A stretch of DNA of 64,000 bases from Helicobacter colisuis (GCF_023646285.1 NZ_JAMOKX010000007.1:1-64000); one strand, 5' to 3'; counted from the stretch's first letter, positions 6,844 to 16,817 are shown. The notes: generated from the letters alone by a model not told the origin. Numbers and translations: made by a program.

Positions 6844-8988
6844 ATGTTTCCATTACAAAGTAAATTAAGACTTATTGGTAGTGTTTTAGGAATCGCTACT
6901 GATGAGGATTGTATTATTTGTGCAGATAACTTCTATAATATCGTTACTTTTTCTATTCAAGATAAAGTCATTAACCAAACCCTGCAACTCTCAAAAGATA
7001 GGGAACCTTTACATCCTTTTAGTAAATCCGTTGCTATTTCCCACAAAAACGGAAGAGTTGTAACTGGTTTTACTTCAACCTCCAAAGGCATTGTTTTAAA
7101 GACTAAGCCAAAAATTACACCTATTACAGCACTTACTTGGCAAAAGCTTGAAATTTCTAAAATTACCTTTTCCTATGATGATAACTATCTTGCCACCGGT
7201 GGCGAAGATGGTAGAGTGCTTATTTATACGGGAGAAAATTATCATTTACTTCTCAGTTTGCCACCCTTCCCTGATTATATTTCATCTATTGCATTTAGTG
7301 AATGTGGAACACTTATTTTTAGTACTTGTTTTGGCAAAACCGCTATGGTTTTTAACATCTTAAAAAACACAAAAATTATAGATTTTAAAACCGATTTTGT
7401 TGTGGAAGATGCCTTTTTTTATGATGACAATACTAAATTATTTTGCGTCACTAGGGGTGGAATTTTTACTTATGATATCTACAAGCAAGAATATCTTTGC
7501 CAAAATATTTTACAAGATTCTTGGCTTACAACCTGCCAAAAACTACCTGGGGAAGAATTTGCTGTTATTGGAGGAAAATATAATCCATTAAGATTGGCTC
7601 GTATTAGCGATAACGCAATCATTGACACTATCCCATTGGAATACACTGGTGCAACCTCGCTTTTTTTAGATAAAAATCTGTTATATATAGGTTACTCTAA
7701 TGGCACAATTGAGATTGCTCAAATTGATCTTGCAAAAGAAGAAATGTTAGAATATCTTGCCAATGATGATTTGCGTTCCTGCCTTAAACTCATCAAAGAA
7801 AAAAATATTTTTCTCCAAACTTTGCCCCAATACAAAGAAAAGCTTGATTCACTCTGGCAAGATAAATTACTTGAAGCTATCGATCTACTCGCTAAAGATA
7901 GATTACAAGAAGCACAAAGTCTAATAGAGCCCTTTATGCATGATAACAGCAAAAAAGAAGAATTTGATTATTATTTACGCCAAAAGGCTAGTGTTGCACA
8001 ATTTATGGATTTAATTGAAGAAAAAAACTATACTGAAGCTTATCATCTCGCCAAACAATATCCACACTTGAAAGACACAATGGCTTATGCTCAACTTGAA
8101 AAGTTATGGGAAAAAAGCTTTGAACTAGCCAAAAAACTATTAGCACAAGATGCACAACTCAATATTCAGAAAGTCAAAGAATTACTCAAGCCTTTTGCTA
8201 ATGTTCAGGCTAAAAAAGAAGTTATTTCCACTCTTTTAAAAAATGTTGATAAATTCCTTCAAGCCGATAAGGAGTTTAAAGCTAAAAATTTTATAGAATA
8301 TTTCAAAATTTGTGAAAAATTCCCATTTTTACAAGCGACCAGAAGCTACAAAAGCGCCTTACTTGTAGGCAATCAAATCATGCAACGAATTAGTGCTTTA
8401 GAAAATCAAAATGAACTTCATAAAGCACTTGAAGTTTGCAAACTACTTAATGCAATGTTTCCATTTAGGAATATTGCTAATGAAAAATCCAAACTCATCC
8501 AGCTCAAACAAGAATTTTCTCAATATTGTGCTTCTAAACAACTCTCAAAAGCTTTTGAAATGGCAGAAGAGCATTTTGAACTCCATTCTACATTGGAATA
8601 TAAAACACTCTATGAAGATTTTAGAGCTAAAGGCAGAATCGCCTTTGGCTTTGCTTCTAATGGGGATGGTAAAGGCGTGATAGACACCCTAAAAGAATAC
8701 CTTAATATTAAATGTTGGCAAGATAAAATTGCTTCTATTTTAAAAATTGCCTATCTCAACGAATTTATTCAAAACGCCTATCAAAGCTCCCAAAATATCA
8801 ATTGGAAAGAAAGTTTTGAATACTATATTGAGCGCTATGGAAAAGATGAAGAGCTTAAAAAAATAGCTACTGAAATGGGCTTAGAAAATATCCTAAAGAG
8901 CATTCCACAAGAAGGCAATCCACAAGGCTATCTCAGTGTAAGCCTAGCAGAATCTCTCCTTTGCATCAACGAACAATCCTTAAACTAA
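6844..8988 (+). CDS. WD40-like beta-propeller plus alpha-solenoid protein, function unknown
   Basis: The 714-residue product has two halves. Residues 1 to about 300 are beta-rich with repeated blade-like segments, for example SKITFSYDDNYLATGGEDGR and SSIAFSECGTLIFSTCFGK, as in WD40 propellers. Residues 310-700 are almost wholly helical, with recurring A-L-Y-F-rich helix pairs (YTEAYHLAKQYPHLK, HKALEVCKLLNAMFPF) that suggest a TPR-like or solenoid array. There is no signal peptide or membrane span, so it is probably cytoplasmic. The ribosome binding site is one of the strongest in the window. It is followed 18 bases later by ispG. I do not recognise a named family and assign no function. Confidence 0.85.
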   Translation: MFPLQSKLRLIGSVLGIATDEDCIICADNFYNIVTFSIQDKVINQTLQLSKDREPLHPFSKSVAISHKNGRVVTGFTSTSKGIVLKTKPKITPITALTWQKLEISKITFSYDDNYLATGGEDGRVLIYTGENYHLLLSLPPFPDYISSIAFSECGTLIFSTCFGKTAMVFNILKNTKIIDFKTDFVVEDAFFYDDNTKLFCVTRGGIFTYDIYKQEYLCQNILQDSWLTTCQKLPGEEFAVIGGKYNPLRLARISDNAIIDTIPLEYTGATSLFLDKNLLYIGYSNGTIEIAQIDLAKEEMLEYLANDDLRSCLKLIKEKNIFLQTLPQYKEKLDSLWQDKLLEAIDLLAKDRLQEAQSLIEPFMHDNSKKEEFDYYLRQKASVAQFMDLIEEKNYTEAYHLAKQYPHLKDTMAYAQLEKLWEKSFELAKKLLAQDAQLNIQKVKELLKPFANVQAKKEVISTLLKNVDKFLQADKEFKAKNFIEYFKICEKFPFLQATRSYKSALLVGNQIMQRISALENQNELHKALEVCKLLNAMFPFRNIANEKSKLIQLKQEFSQYCASKQLSKAFEMAEEHFELHSTLEYKTLYEDFRAKGRIAFGFASNGDGKGVIDTLKEYLNIKCWQDKIASILKIAYLNEFIQNAYQSSQNINWKESFEYYIERYGKDEELKKIATEMGLENILKSIPQEGNPQGYLSVSLAESLLCINEQSLN

Positions 8989-9006
8989 AAACAATAAAGG
9001 CTAAAA

Positions 9007-10086
9007 ATGCAAATACAACGCTATCCTACTAAACAAATTCAAATTGGAGAAGTTAAAATAGGTGGTGACGCACCCATCTCTGTGCAAAGTATGACTTTCT
9101 CAAAAACAGCAGACTTACAAGCCACCAAAAATCAAATCGATCAATTGCAACTTGCTGGTTGTGATATTGTGCGCGTAGCTGTAAGTGATGAAGAAGACGC
9201 AAAAGCACTCAAAATGCTTAAAAGCATGATTTCTTTGCCCCTAGTTGCCGATATCCACTTTCGCTATAAACTTGCACTCATTGCTGCTCAATCTGTGGAT
9301 TGCATCCGCATAAACCCTGGAAATATCGGTTCAAAAGAAAAAATCAAAGCAGTCGTTGAGGCTTGTAAAGATAGGAATATTCCTATTAGAATTGGTGTGA
9401 ATGCTGGTAGCTTAGAGAAACAATTTGAAGATAAATATGGAGCTACCCCAAAAGGAATGGTGGAATCAGCACTCTATAATATTAAACTTTTGGAGGATTT
9501 TGGCTTTAGCAATCTCAAGATTTCACTTAAGGCAAGTGATGTTGAACGCACAATGGCAGCCTATCGAATGTTGCGTCCTTTAGTTTCTTATCCCTTTCAT
9601 CTTGGCGTAACAGAAGCAGGAGATCTAGAGTCATCAATGATAAAAAGCTCAATGGCATTAGGAGGACTTTTAATGGAGGGCATTGGGGATACAATGCGCG
9701 TATCTATCACTGGTGAGCTAGAAAAAGAAATAGAAGTCGCGCGCTCTATTTTACGCTATAGCGGAAGACAAAAAGAGGGAATCACTTATATTTCTTGTCC
9801 TACTTGTGGCAGATTACAAGCTGATTTAGTGCCTATCTTAAAAGAACTTAAAATAAGAATGCCAAAAATCAAAACTCCTATGCAACTCTCAGTTATGGGT
9901 TGCGCTGTCAATGCGCTAGGAGAAGCCAAACACGCAGATGTCGCCATTGCTTTTGGCAATGGAGATGGATTAATCATCAAAAAAGGTCAAATTGTAGGAA
10001 AATATAAAGAATCAGAGCTTATTGATGTTTTCATTAAAGAAGTCTTACAAACCGAGCAAGAGATAATACAAAATCAAGGCTTATAA
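9007..10086 (+). CDS. ispG: 4-hydroxy-3-methylbut-2-enyl diphosphate synthase
   Basis: IspG (GcpE) reduces methylerythritol cyclodiphosphate to HMBPP in the non-mevalonate isoprenoid pathway, using a [4Fe-4S] cluster. The 359-residue protein has the TIM barrel with [11 protein letters not shown] and [11 protein letters not shown]. It also has the cluster ligands Cys264 and Cys267 in SCPTCGR, Cys299 in [10 protein letters not shown], and Glu306. Length matches bacterial two-domain IspG. AAAGG precedes the ATG. It is probably cotranscribed with the propeller gene upstream and converges with proA. Confidence 0.96.
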   Translation: MQIQRYPTKQIQIGEVKIGGDAPISVQSMTFSKTADLQATKNQIDQLQLAGCDIVRVAVSDEEDAKALKMLKSMISLPLVADIHFRYKLALIAAQSVDCIRINPGNIGSKEKIKAVVEACKDRNIPIRIGVNAGSLEKQFEDKYGATPKGMVESALYNIKLLEDFGFSNLKISLKASDVERTMAAYRMLRPLVSYPFHLGVTEAGDLESSMIKSSMALGGLLMEGIGDTMRVSITGELEKEIEVARSILRYSGRQKEGITYISCPTCGRLQADLVPILKELKIRMPKIKTPMQLSVMGCAVNALGEAKHADVAIAFGNGDGLIIKKGQIVGKYKESELIDVFIKEVLQTEQEIIQNQGL

Positions 10087-10090
10087 TCCT

Positions 10091-11341
10091 TTATCTTATT
10101 TGCCCATTGCCCCTAATTTTGTATTTGTAGCTTGTAAGACATTCTACACCCATAGGACCTCTAGCATGGAGTTTAGAAGTAGAAATCCCTACCTCCGCCC
10201 CGTAGCCAAACTCACCTCCATCACTAAATCTTGTTGAAGCATTCACATACACACAAGCACTATCCACTTGATTTAAAAAATCCTCTGCTACACTATAATC
10301 CTCACACAAAATTGCCTCGCTATGCCCACTGCTAAATTCTCTAATATGCTCCAGCGCACCTTGTAAGCCCTGCACTATTCTTAAGTTTAAAATATTTTCA
10401 TTGTATTCAATATGGTAAGATTCTAGAGGAATCTCTTCGCACTCTATTCCATTTTCAGCTAAGATTTCACAAGATTCTTTGCAACCCTTAAGGATTGTCT
10501 CCTCTTGCTTCAAAGCCTTAGCTACCTTGGGCAAAAACTTTTTAGCAAAACCAGAATCCACAAGTAAAGTCTCACACGCATTGCACACACTAGGGCGCGA
10601 AGTTTTAGCATTAACTATCACAGCAATAGATTGCTCTACCCTGCAACTTAAATGAGCAAAAATATGACAAACTCCTTTATCTTGCTTAATCACAGGAATC
10701 TTAGAATGCTCACTTACAAATTTTATCAATCCTTCCCCACCACGCGGAATCACCAAATCTATATATTCCCTAGCACCTAATAACTCTTTTAATTCCTCCC
10801 TCTCACAAGAAAGAAAAATAATCACTTCTTTAGGAATCTTAAATTTCTCCAAAACCCTATGAAAAATCTCAACAATAGCTTTGTTTGAATTTTGCGCTTC
10901 CTTCCCCCCCCTTAGCACACACACATTTCCACTTTTAAAACAAAGCGCTGCTGTATCGCTTGTAACATTTGGTCGCGATTCATAAATAATCCCAATCACA
11001 CCAATTGGAACGCTCACTTTTTCTATCTCCAAACCCTTTGAATTGCTAAAACCACCTAGAATCTTATTAAGTGGATCAGGGAAATCTGCAATTTCTTTGA
11101 GAGATTTTGCCATTGCTAAAATCCGATCTTGGTTTAGCGTCAATCGCTCCAACATAGATGCAGAAAGCCCAAACTCTTTTGCCTTAGACAAATCCTTTTG
11201 GTTAGCCTCCAAAATCATTTTGCTTTGTGATTCTAGCTCATTAGCACACTCCCTTAAAAATTCCTGCCTTATGGAGTGAGGAATCTGCCCCATATAAATT
11301 TTTGCTTCTCTTGCTTTTCTTAAAGTCTCAAAAAACTCCAT
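10091..11341 (-). CDS. proA: Gamma-glutamyl phosphate reductase
   Basis: ProA reduces gamma-glutamyl phosphate to glutamate semialdehyde with NADPH, in proline synthesis. The 416-residue protein shows PIGVIGIIYESRPNVT (112-127), the SGNVCVLRGGKEAQNSN nucleotide-binding segment (137-153) and the catalytic Cys256 in SVCNACETLL. Length is standard for the family. The codons for Leu-Arg-Gly-Gly-Lys (143-147) contain an uninterrupted run of eight G on the coding strand (10904-10911), a possible slippage site, here in frame. No proB is adjacent. The gene lies 9 bp downstream of ppk. Confidence 0.96.
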   Translation of the reverse strand: MEFFETLRKAREAKIYMGQIPHSIRQEFLRECANELESQSKMILEANQKDLSKAKEFGLSASMLERLTLNQDRILAMAKSLKEIADFPDPLNKILGGFSNSKGLEIEKVSVPIGVIGIIYESRPNVTSDTAALCFKSGNVCVLRGGKEAQNSNKAIVEIFHRVLEKFKIPKEVIIFLSCEREELKELLGAREYIDLVIPRGGEGLIKFVSEHSKIPVIKQDKGVCHIFAHLSCRVEQSIAVIVNAKTSRPSVCNACETLLVDSGFAKKFLPKVAKALKQEETILKGCKESCEILAENGIECEEIPLESYHIEYNENILNLRIVQGLQGALEHIREFSSGHSEAILCEDYSVAEDFLNQVDSACVYVNASTRFSDGGEFGYGAEVGISTSKLHARGPMGVECLTSYKYKIRGNGQIR

Positions 11342-11350
11342 AAAACCCCC

Positions 11351-13447
11351 TTAGCTTTCCCTAAACATACGCCTTGCTAGTCGCTTTGCCTTAATCTCTT
11401 CTTCTTCGCGCTTTAAGGAGGTATAGGTGGTGTTTGTATAATCCTCTAAAATCTTTTGACTATTAATGTTTTTGCCATTAGAAACTAGTTTTTTATATTC
11501 TCCATCTTCTTGTAATTCGTGAGCATTTGTGTTATCTTCGCTTTGTAAGCGAATGATTCCAAAGAGTTTCTCTGCCAAAGCTTCTTCAAAAACAGGCGTC
11601 ATCAGCTCTACTCTCCGCTCCAAATTCCTTGGCATTAAGTCTGCACTTGCAAAATAAATTTGCGGTTTTGCGTGTTTGAAATAATAGATTCTAGCGTGTT
11701 CTAAATATTTGCCCACAATAGAGATAACGCGGATATTTTCACTCACTCCTTTTACCTTTGGCTTCAAACAACAAATCCCTCTCACAATCAAATCAATCTT
11801 TACACCTGCATTAGAAGCCTTATAAAGCGCCACAATCACATCGGTATCCACAATAGAGTTTGCTTTTAAGATAATTCTCCCTTCACTTCCTTTTTTGGCT
11901 TCATTTTCAATGAGTTCTATAATTTTGGGCTTAATTTGTAAAGGTGCTGCAAGTAGCGTATTAAGCCTTGATTTATGAGAAAAACCAGAAAGATTATGAA
12001 AAAATTTCGTTGCATCTTGCGTAAATTCTTTTTTAGAAGTCATATAACTAATATCTGTGTAAATTTTTGCACTACTTGTGTTGTAATTTCCTGTGCTTAA
12101 ATGCACATATTCACGCAATTCTTTACCTATGCTTTTTATCACTAAAGCAATCTTAGCATGCACTTTTAGCCCAGGGACTCCATAAATCACATGCGCACCT
12201 GCCCCTTCTAATGCCTTAGCCCAATGCAAATTATTTTCCTCATCAAAACGCGCCTTTAGCTCCACTAATGCTGTTACTTGTTTGCCATTTTCAGCCGCTT
12301 CAATTAGCGCTTTAACTATGGGTGAATTTTTGCCCACACGATAAAGTGTCATGCGAATCGAAAATACATCAGGATCTTTTGCGGCACTTTGGATAAAATT
12401 CACCACAGGATCAAAACTCTCATAAGGCTGAAAAGATAACACATCTTGAGTATCTAAAATCGAAAAAATATTGGCATTAGGATCAAGTGGAGGCAGAATC
12501 TTTGGTGTATAATTTGGAAAGGTGAGTTGTGCAAAATTCTTGTTTCCTACAATTTCCCACAGAATATTAGAATTCATCGGTAACTCACATTCATAAATAT
12601 CTTCACTAGAAACAGGAATATAATTAGTAATAAAACGCTTTAATTCTTCATCTTTGGTTTTAGCAATTTCTAATCGAATAATTTCTCCTTTACGCCTTGA
12701 TTTCAATCCCTCTGTCATTAGCGCCATGAAGTCATCACCCTCTTCTTCCTCAATTTCCATATCAGCATTTCTTGTAACTCTAAAAGCTGTCCAACTAAGC
12801 ACCGAAAATCCAGGAAATAACTCACTAGTAAATTCAGCCACAACACTATCTGTTAGCACATAAGTGTCTCCTAGCTTAATAAATCCAGGAAGCATTCTTG
12901 AAATGCGCGTCATTCCAAATTTAATTTCATTGGGATTATCAAGGCTTTGGAGTTTGAGTGCTAACACATAACTAAGATTATTCAAATGTGGAAAAGGGTG
13001 TGTTGCATCAACCGCGATAGGAACAACAATAGGATAAAGATGATTCATAAAATAATCTTGCAATTGTTTTTGTTGCTCTTTGTTTGTTTCTTTATAAGTT
13101 TTAATGCAAAGCCCAAGCTTATTTAAGGATTCTTTGATTTCAAAATAACATGTTTCTAAAAGTTTTTTTTCTTTTTTGAGATAGCCTCGAATCTCCTCTA
13201 ATTGCTCTTTTGGCGTAAGCCTATCTGCCCCACTTTCTGTGATTCTAGCAGCATAAAGTCGCTTTAATCCAGCCACTCTCACCATATAAAATTCATCTAA
13301 ATTTGTCCCATAAATTGCGATAAATTTTAAACGCTCCAAAAGCGGATTATTTGGGTTTTGCGCTTCACTCAAAACACGTGTATTAAACCGCAACCAAGAT
13401 AATTCACGATTAATAAAATTGCTTGATTCTTTTAATTGAATAGACAT
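11351..13447 (-). CDS. ppk: Polyphosphate kinase 1
   Basis: PPK1 polymerises the gamma-phosphate of ATP into inorganic polyphosphate. The 698-residue protein has the N, H, C1 and C2 domain order. It opens with FINRELSWLRFNTRVL at 11-26. The autophosphorylated histidine is His430 in GLKVHAKIALV, with HLSTGNYN at 449-456 and the second conserved histidine His584 in YLEHARIYYF. These match the E. coli catalytic pair closely in spacing. Length is normal. A -10 box lies 27 bases upstream of the start. proA follows after 9 bp. A ppx/gppA gene for polyphosphate breakdown is in the same window at 30850. Confidence 0.97.
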   Translation of the reverse strand: MSIQLKESSNFINRELSWLRFNTRVLSEAQNPNNPLLERLKFIAIYGTNLDEFYMVRVAGLKRLYAARITESGADRLTPKEQLEEIRGYLKKEKKLLETCYFEIKESLNKLGLCIKTYKETNKEQQKQLQDYFMNHLYPIVVPIAVDATHPFPHLNNLSYVLALKLQSLDNPNEIKFGMTRISRMLPGFIKLGDTYVLTDSVVAEFTSELFPGFSVLSWTAFRVTRNADMEIEEEEGDDFMALMTEGLKSRRKGEIIRLEIAKTKDEELKRFITNYIPVSSEDIYECELPMNSNILWEIVGNKNFAQLTFPNYTPKILPPLDPNANIFSILDTQDVLSFQPYESFDPVVNFIQSAAKDPDVFSIRMTLYRVGKNSPIVKALIEAAENGKQVTALVELKARFDEENNLHWAKALEGAGAHVIYGVPGLKVHAKIALVIKSIGKELREYVHLSTGNYNTSSAKIYTDISYMTSKKEFTQDATKFFHNLSGFSHKSRLNTLLAAPLQIKPKIIELIENEAKKGSEGRIILKANSIVDTDVIVALYKASNAGVKIDLIVRGICCLKPKVKGVSENIRVISIVGKYLEHARIYYFKHAKPQIYFASADLMPRNLERRVELMTPVFEEALAEKLFGIIRLQSEDNTNAHELQEDGEYKKLVSNGKNINSQKILEDYTNTTYTSLKREEEEIKAKRLARRMFRES

Positions 13448-13473
13448 TATAAGCCCCTTTATTCTTTATTATA

Positions 13474-13479
13474 ATTATA
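13474..13479 (-). promoter_or_regulatory. -10 element of the ppk promoter
   Basis: On the minus strand GGGTATAAT precedes the ppk ATG by 27 bases, followed by AAAGGGG as a possible ribosome binding site. Confidence 0.5.
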
Positions 13480-13737
13480 CCCTAGCCACTTAAAAAATTT
13501 TATCAATTTCCCAATAAATAATACCCTTGATTAGAATTTTCCCATAAATCTACCCAATTAAATATCAAAATTTTGGAATCTTTTTGCAAAATCAACCAAT
13601 ATCTTGCAAATCACAAAATAAATTGGCAAAAAACAATTGTAGAATCGCAACAAAAAATAATGGAGTGTTATTATAAATTTTAACTACGATAATTTAAAAG
13701 AGACTTTCTGGGGCATTTAAATATATTTTCTTACTCT
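13480..13737. other. AT-rich intergenic stretch, nothing recognised
   Basis: About 260 bases between the ppk promoter and the 3' end of the yggS homologue hold no ORF with coding character, no tRNA and no clear hairpin. Confidence 0.5.
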
Positions 13738-14409
13738 TTATTTAAAAAGAGTGCTTCCAAGTCTCACGCAATTGCTTCCACATTGAATTGCTAATTCAAA
13801 ATCTCCACTCATTCCCATACTTAAAGTATTAGCGCCAAAACTTTGAAGTTTTTCAAATAAAGCCTGTGTTATCTCAAAGCTTTTTTGGATTAACCGATGG
13901 TCTTCTGAATGCGCTCCAATACTCATTAGCCCACAAAGTTTAATATTAGGACATTCTTCTAAAATTTGATGATAAATTTCTATTGCTTCTTCGGGCATAA
14001 CACCACTTTTGGTAGATTCTTTAGCGCTATTGATTTGCAAGAGTGTCTTTAAATGGATATCTTCTTGCTCTAATTTCTTTTGAAGTTGTTTGGCTAAATC
14101 CAAAGAATGCAAACTATGGAACATAAAAGGTTTTAACTTTAAAAGTGCATTAATTTTATTGCTTTGGAGATTGCCAATAAAATGCCACTCTAGCGGTAGT
14201 AATTCTAAAGTACTAGATTTTTGAGTTAAATCTTGCACTTTATTTTCCCCAAAAGCCCTTTGTCCACACTCATACAAAGCTTGTATTTCCTGAGTGGTAG
14301 AATATTTGCTCACCGCAACAAGCCTCACAATCCTATGTCTATCAACTGCAATTCTAGCTTTTTCTATTTTTTCAATAGCGTTAATTAAATTTTCTTTAAA
14401 ATCTTGCAT
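13738..14409 (-). CDS. YggS/PROSC-family pyridoxal phosphate homeostasis protein
   Basis: This 223-residue protein is a single-domain TIM-barrel PLP-binding protein of the YggS family, which manages free pyridoxal 5'-phosphate and has no known catalysis. The PLP lysine is Lys35 in LVAVSKYST. FGENKVQDLTQK, WHFIGNLQSNK, LMSIGAH and the closing SMGMSGDFELAIQCGSNCVR motif follow as in all members. ATG at 14409 is preferred to GTG at 14412 because AAAGGA sits at the right distance. It follows rseP by 9 bp on the same strand. Confidence 0.93.
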   Translation of the reverse strand: MQDFKENLINAIEKIEKARIAVDRHRIVRLVAVSKYSTTQEIQALYECGQRAFGENKVQDLTQKSSTLELLPLEWHFIGNLQSNKINALLKLKPFMFHSLHSLDLAKQLQKKLEQEDIHLKTLLQINSAKESTKSGVMPEEAIEIYHQILEECPNIKLCGLMSIGAHSEDHRLIQKSFEITQALFEKLQSFGANTLSMGMSGDFELAIQCGSNCVRLGSTLFK

Positions 14410-14418
14410 CACTTTCCT

Positions 14419-15489
14419 TTAAAAAGGCATGGTTCCATTTATAATACGAACAACATCATTGTATAATCCAAGCCCCATAAGCCCAAATAAAATAACCCAA
14501 CCTGCTAGCGTTAAACGATAGATAGCATTAAGACTTGGAATCTTTTTGGTTATCATCTCATAAAGAGTAAAAACAATATGCCCCCCATCTAATGCCGGAA
14601 TAGGCAAAAGATTTAAGATTCCCAAATTCACAGATATTAAAGCTGTGAAAGTTAAAAGGGTAACAATTCCTAACTCCGTTGCCTTTTTAGTAATAGAGAC
14701 AATTGAAACAACCCCTCCTACTTCACTAAAAGGCACAACTCCAAAAATAATTTTCTCTAAACCTTGCAAAATAAGGGTGCTAGCTTGGAGAGTTTGAGAG
14801 AAGGCATAAGAAATACTCTCAAGTGGAGAATATGAAATTTTGCGTATTTCATTAGCTGCAATGATGCCAATTAGGGGGCGTGAAATTTCCTCACCAAAAA
14901 TATTTTTACTCTGCCCAAGCTTAGGAATTAAAGTTGTATTTTGTGTTTGTAAATCACGCACAAAAGTAATCTCCAATGCACCCACAGAAGATTCTACCAC
15001 CCTATTTAGCTTATCCCAAGTCTTAATACTTTCTCCATTAATGGCAATAATCTCATCACCTGCTTGCAAACCAGCCTTGCTTGCAGGCATATCTTCTTGC
15101 ACTTTTCCAATAATAGGAGCTAACTCATTTTGCCCTATTAACGCAATAGTTATATAAAGCAAAAAAGCCAAAAAAAGATTAAAAAACGATCCTGCTGCCA
15201 AAATAATTAATCTCTTATACGCAGCAATCCCATAAAGACTATCTTTGTCATAATTACGATTCTTGGGATCAATGTCGCTTTGCCCTTTGAGCTGAACAAA
15301 GCCACCAAGCGGAATAGGTCGCAAAGAGTATTCAGTTTCCCCAATTTGCTTTTTCCATAGTTTTTGACTTCCAAAACCAATGCTAAAAGCCTCAACCTTT
15401 ACTCCAAAAAGCTTTGCAGCTAAAAAATGTCCTAATTCATGAAAAAACACTAAAAAAGCTAGGACAAGAATCGAACCAATAAAACCCAT
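14419..15489 (-). CDS. rseP: RseP-family site-2 intramembrane zinc metalloprotease
   Basis: The 356-residue protein is an inner-membrane M50B peptidase that cleaves membrane-spanning regulators or leftover signal peptides. The zinc motif HELGH is at residues 17-21 in the first membrane helix. A hydrophobic helix near 93-118 is followed by a single PDZ domain at about 125-205 (AGDEIIAINGE). The third ligand motif NLLPIPALDGGHIVF is near residue 300. Family members in E. coli have two PDZ domains; one is usual here. It follows pgsA by three bases, so the two are cotranscribed. Its substrate is not evident from the window. Confidence 0.94.
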   Translation of the reverse strand: MGFIGSILVLAFLVFFHELGHFLAAKLFGVKVEAFSIGFGSQKLWKKQIGETEYSLRPIPLGGFVQLKGQSDIDPKNRNYDKDSLYGIAAYKRLIILAAGSFFNLFLAFLLYITIALIGQNELAPIIGKVQEDMPASKAGLQAGDEIIAINGESIKTWDKLNRVVESSVGALEITFVRDLQTQNTTLIPKLGQSKNIFGEEISRPLIGIIAANEIRKISYSPLESISYAFSQTLQASTLILQGLEKIIFGVVPFSEVGGVVSIVSITKKATELGIVTLLTFTALISVNLGILNLLPIPALDGGHIVFTLYEMITKKIPSLNAIYRLTLAGWVILFGLMGLGLYNDVVRIINGTMPF

Positions 15490-15492
15490 ATT

Positions 15493-16035
15493 TTACCTTG
15501 TTTTTGTATAAGATCTAGCGTAGTCATAACCCGAATAAAGCGTGATAATCACAGCAAGCCATAAAGTAGCGTTTGCAAAAGAATAATCCATCAGCAAAAA
15601 AGCAATCGCGGTAATCTGTAGCCCTGTTTTATATTTTCCAAGATTAGATGCAGCCACTTTCAAACCCTTTGCAGCAGCAACAACTCTAAGCCCTGTGATA
15701 AAAAATTCTCTCCCTAAAATCAAAAAAACAGCCCAAACATTAACCCTATCAATCACCAAAAGCCCAATAAAAGCCGCAAGCATTAAAAGCTTATCAGCTA
15801 GGGGATCAAAAATCTCCCCAAAAAGACTTGTAACTTCAAAGTTTCTAGCAATAAAACCATCAAAAAAATCTGTAATACTTGCGACACAAAAAAGCAAACA
15901 AGCAAGATAATTCACCCAAGTAGGATGAATTGAAGGCGGTAGCAACTCCCAACCATAGAGCAAAACAGCTAAAAGCAAAACAGCAAAACAAATTCTAAGG
16001 GCTGTTAAAAGATTTGGAAGACTTTTAAGATTCAT
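15493..16035 (-). CDS. pgsA: CDP-diacylglycerol-glycerol-3-phosphate 3-phosphatidyltransferase
   Basis: PgsA makes phosphatidylglycerophosphate, the committed step to phosphatidylglycerol and cardiolipin, in the inner membrane. The 180-residue protein has the complete CDP-alcohol phosphotransferase motif: Asp56, Asp59, Gly60, Ala63-Arg64, Gly73, Asp77 and Asp81. Five to six hydrophobic segments are spread along its length. Its ATG overlaps the stop of the FabL-like gene by one base, so it belongs to the dapA-fabL-pgsA-rseP-yggS run. Confidence 0.94.
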   Translation of the reverse strand: MNLKSLPNLLTALRICFAVLLLAVLLYGWELLPPSIHPTWVNYLACLLFCVASITDFFDGFIARNFEVTSLFGEIFDPLADKLLMLAAFIGLLVIDRVNVWAVFLILGREFFITGLRVVAAAKGLKVAASNLGKYKTGLQITAIAFLLMDYSFANATLWLAVIITLYSGYDYARSYTKTR

Positions 16036-16817
16036 TATTTAAAACTTGTTCCCCCATCAATTACAATTGTTTGTCCTGTGAGCCAAGCACTAGAAGAATC
16101 ATCACATAAAAACAAACAAGCCCCTGCAATATCTTCAGGTTTTCCCATACGCCCAAGCGGACTTTGCGATTCTACAGCTGCCTTAATTTCTGCATAATCT
16201 GGAAAGGCTTTGAGGGCATCTGTATCAATAGGACCACCACTTACTGCATTTACGCGAATATTATATTCACCAAGCTCCATTGCTGCATATTTCACCATAG
16301 TCTCCACGGCATTTTTAGAATTTCCATGCCCTGCATAATTTGGCATATACACAAGATTTCCTGTGGAACTAAGAGAAATAATACTTCCACCACCCACTTT
16401 TTGCATTCGCTTTGCAGCCTCTTGCGCACCTACAACAAAAGCAAGAACCGTTGCAGTATAAATATTATTTAGCCCCTTTGGTTTAAGACGCATAAAAGGA
16501 GCAAAACCACCCACCACACTTTTACCATAAATAATTGCATTACTGATAAAAAAATCCACTCTCTCAAAATCTTCATCAATCCTTACAAACAAATCCTTAT
16601 AAGTCTCTGGCTCTAAAACATTCAATGGATAAGCCTTGATTTTAACTTGATATTTAGATTCCACATCAGCAATAATTCTCTGTGCTTCTTCTTCATTTTT
16701 ATTATAAGTAAAGGCAATATTGACACCATTTTGCGCAAAACGATATAAAATCGCTTTACCAATGCCACGCGTTGCTCCACTAATCACTAAAGTCTTATTT
16801 TTCATATTTTCACTCAT
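16035..16817 (-). CDS. FabL-like enoyl-ACP reductase (short-chain dehydrogenase fold)
   Basis: This 260-residue Rossmann-fold oxidoreductase has the nucleotide-binding [10 protein letters not shown] (13-22). Its catalytic pair is Tyr161 and Lys168, a Tyr-x6-Lys spacing found in enoyl-ACP reductases rather than the Tyr-x3-Lys of ordinary SDRs. The region [18 protein letters not shown] (189-206) and the end [11 protein letters not shown] are strikingly like Bacillus FabL. Orthologues such as HP1014 are often labelled 7-alpha-hydroxysteroid dehydrogenase; the spacing seen here argues for the last reduction of fatty acid elongation. Its ATGA start overlaps the dapA stop. Substrate not proven. Confidence 0.8.
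   Translation of the reverse strand: MSENMKNKTLVISGATRGIGKAILYRFAQNGVNIAFTYNKNEEEAQRIIADVESKYQVKIKAYPLNVLEPETYKDLFVRIDEDFERVDFFISNAIIYGKSVVGGFAPFMRLKPKGLNNIYTATVLAFVVGAQEAAKRMQKVGGGSIISLSSTGNLVYMPNYAGHGNSKNAVETMVKYAAMELGEYNIRVNAVSGGPIDTDALKAFPDYAEIKAAVESQSPLGRMGKPEDIAGACLFLCDDSSSAWLTGQTIVIDGGTSFK

Noticed and set aside
6680..6868. 62-codon plus-strand frame
   Set aside because: It overlaps tRNA-Glu and runs into the start of the propeller gene; no ribosome binding site and no coding character.
13480..13737. Possible small RNA in the gap after the yggS homologue
   Set aside because: No stable hairpin or promoter-terminator pair could be defined; only AT-rich sequence seen.
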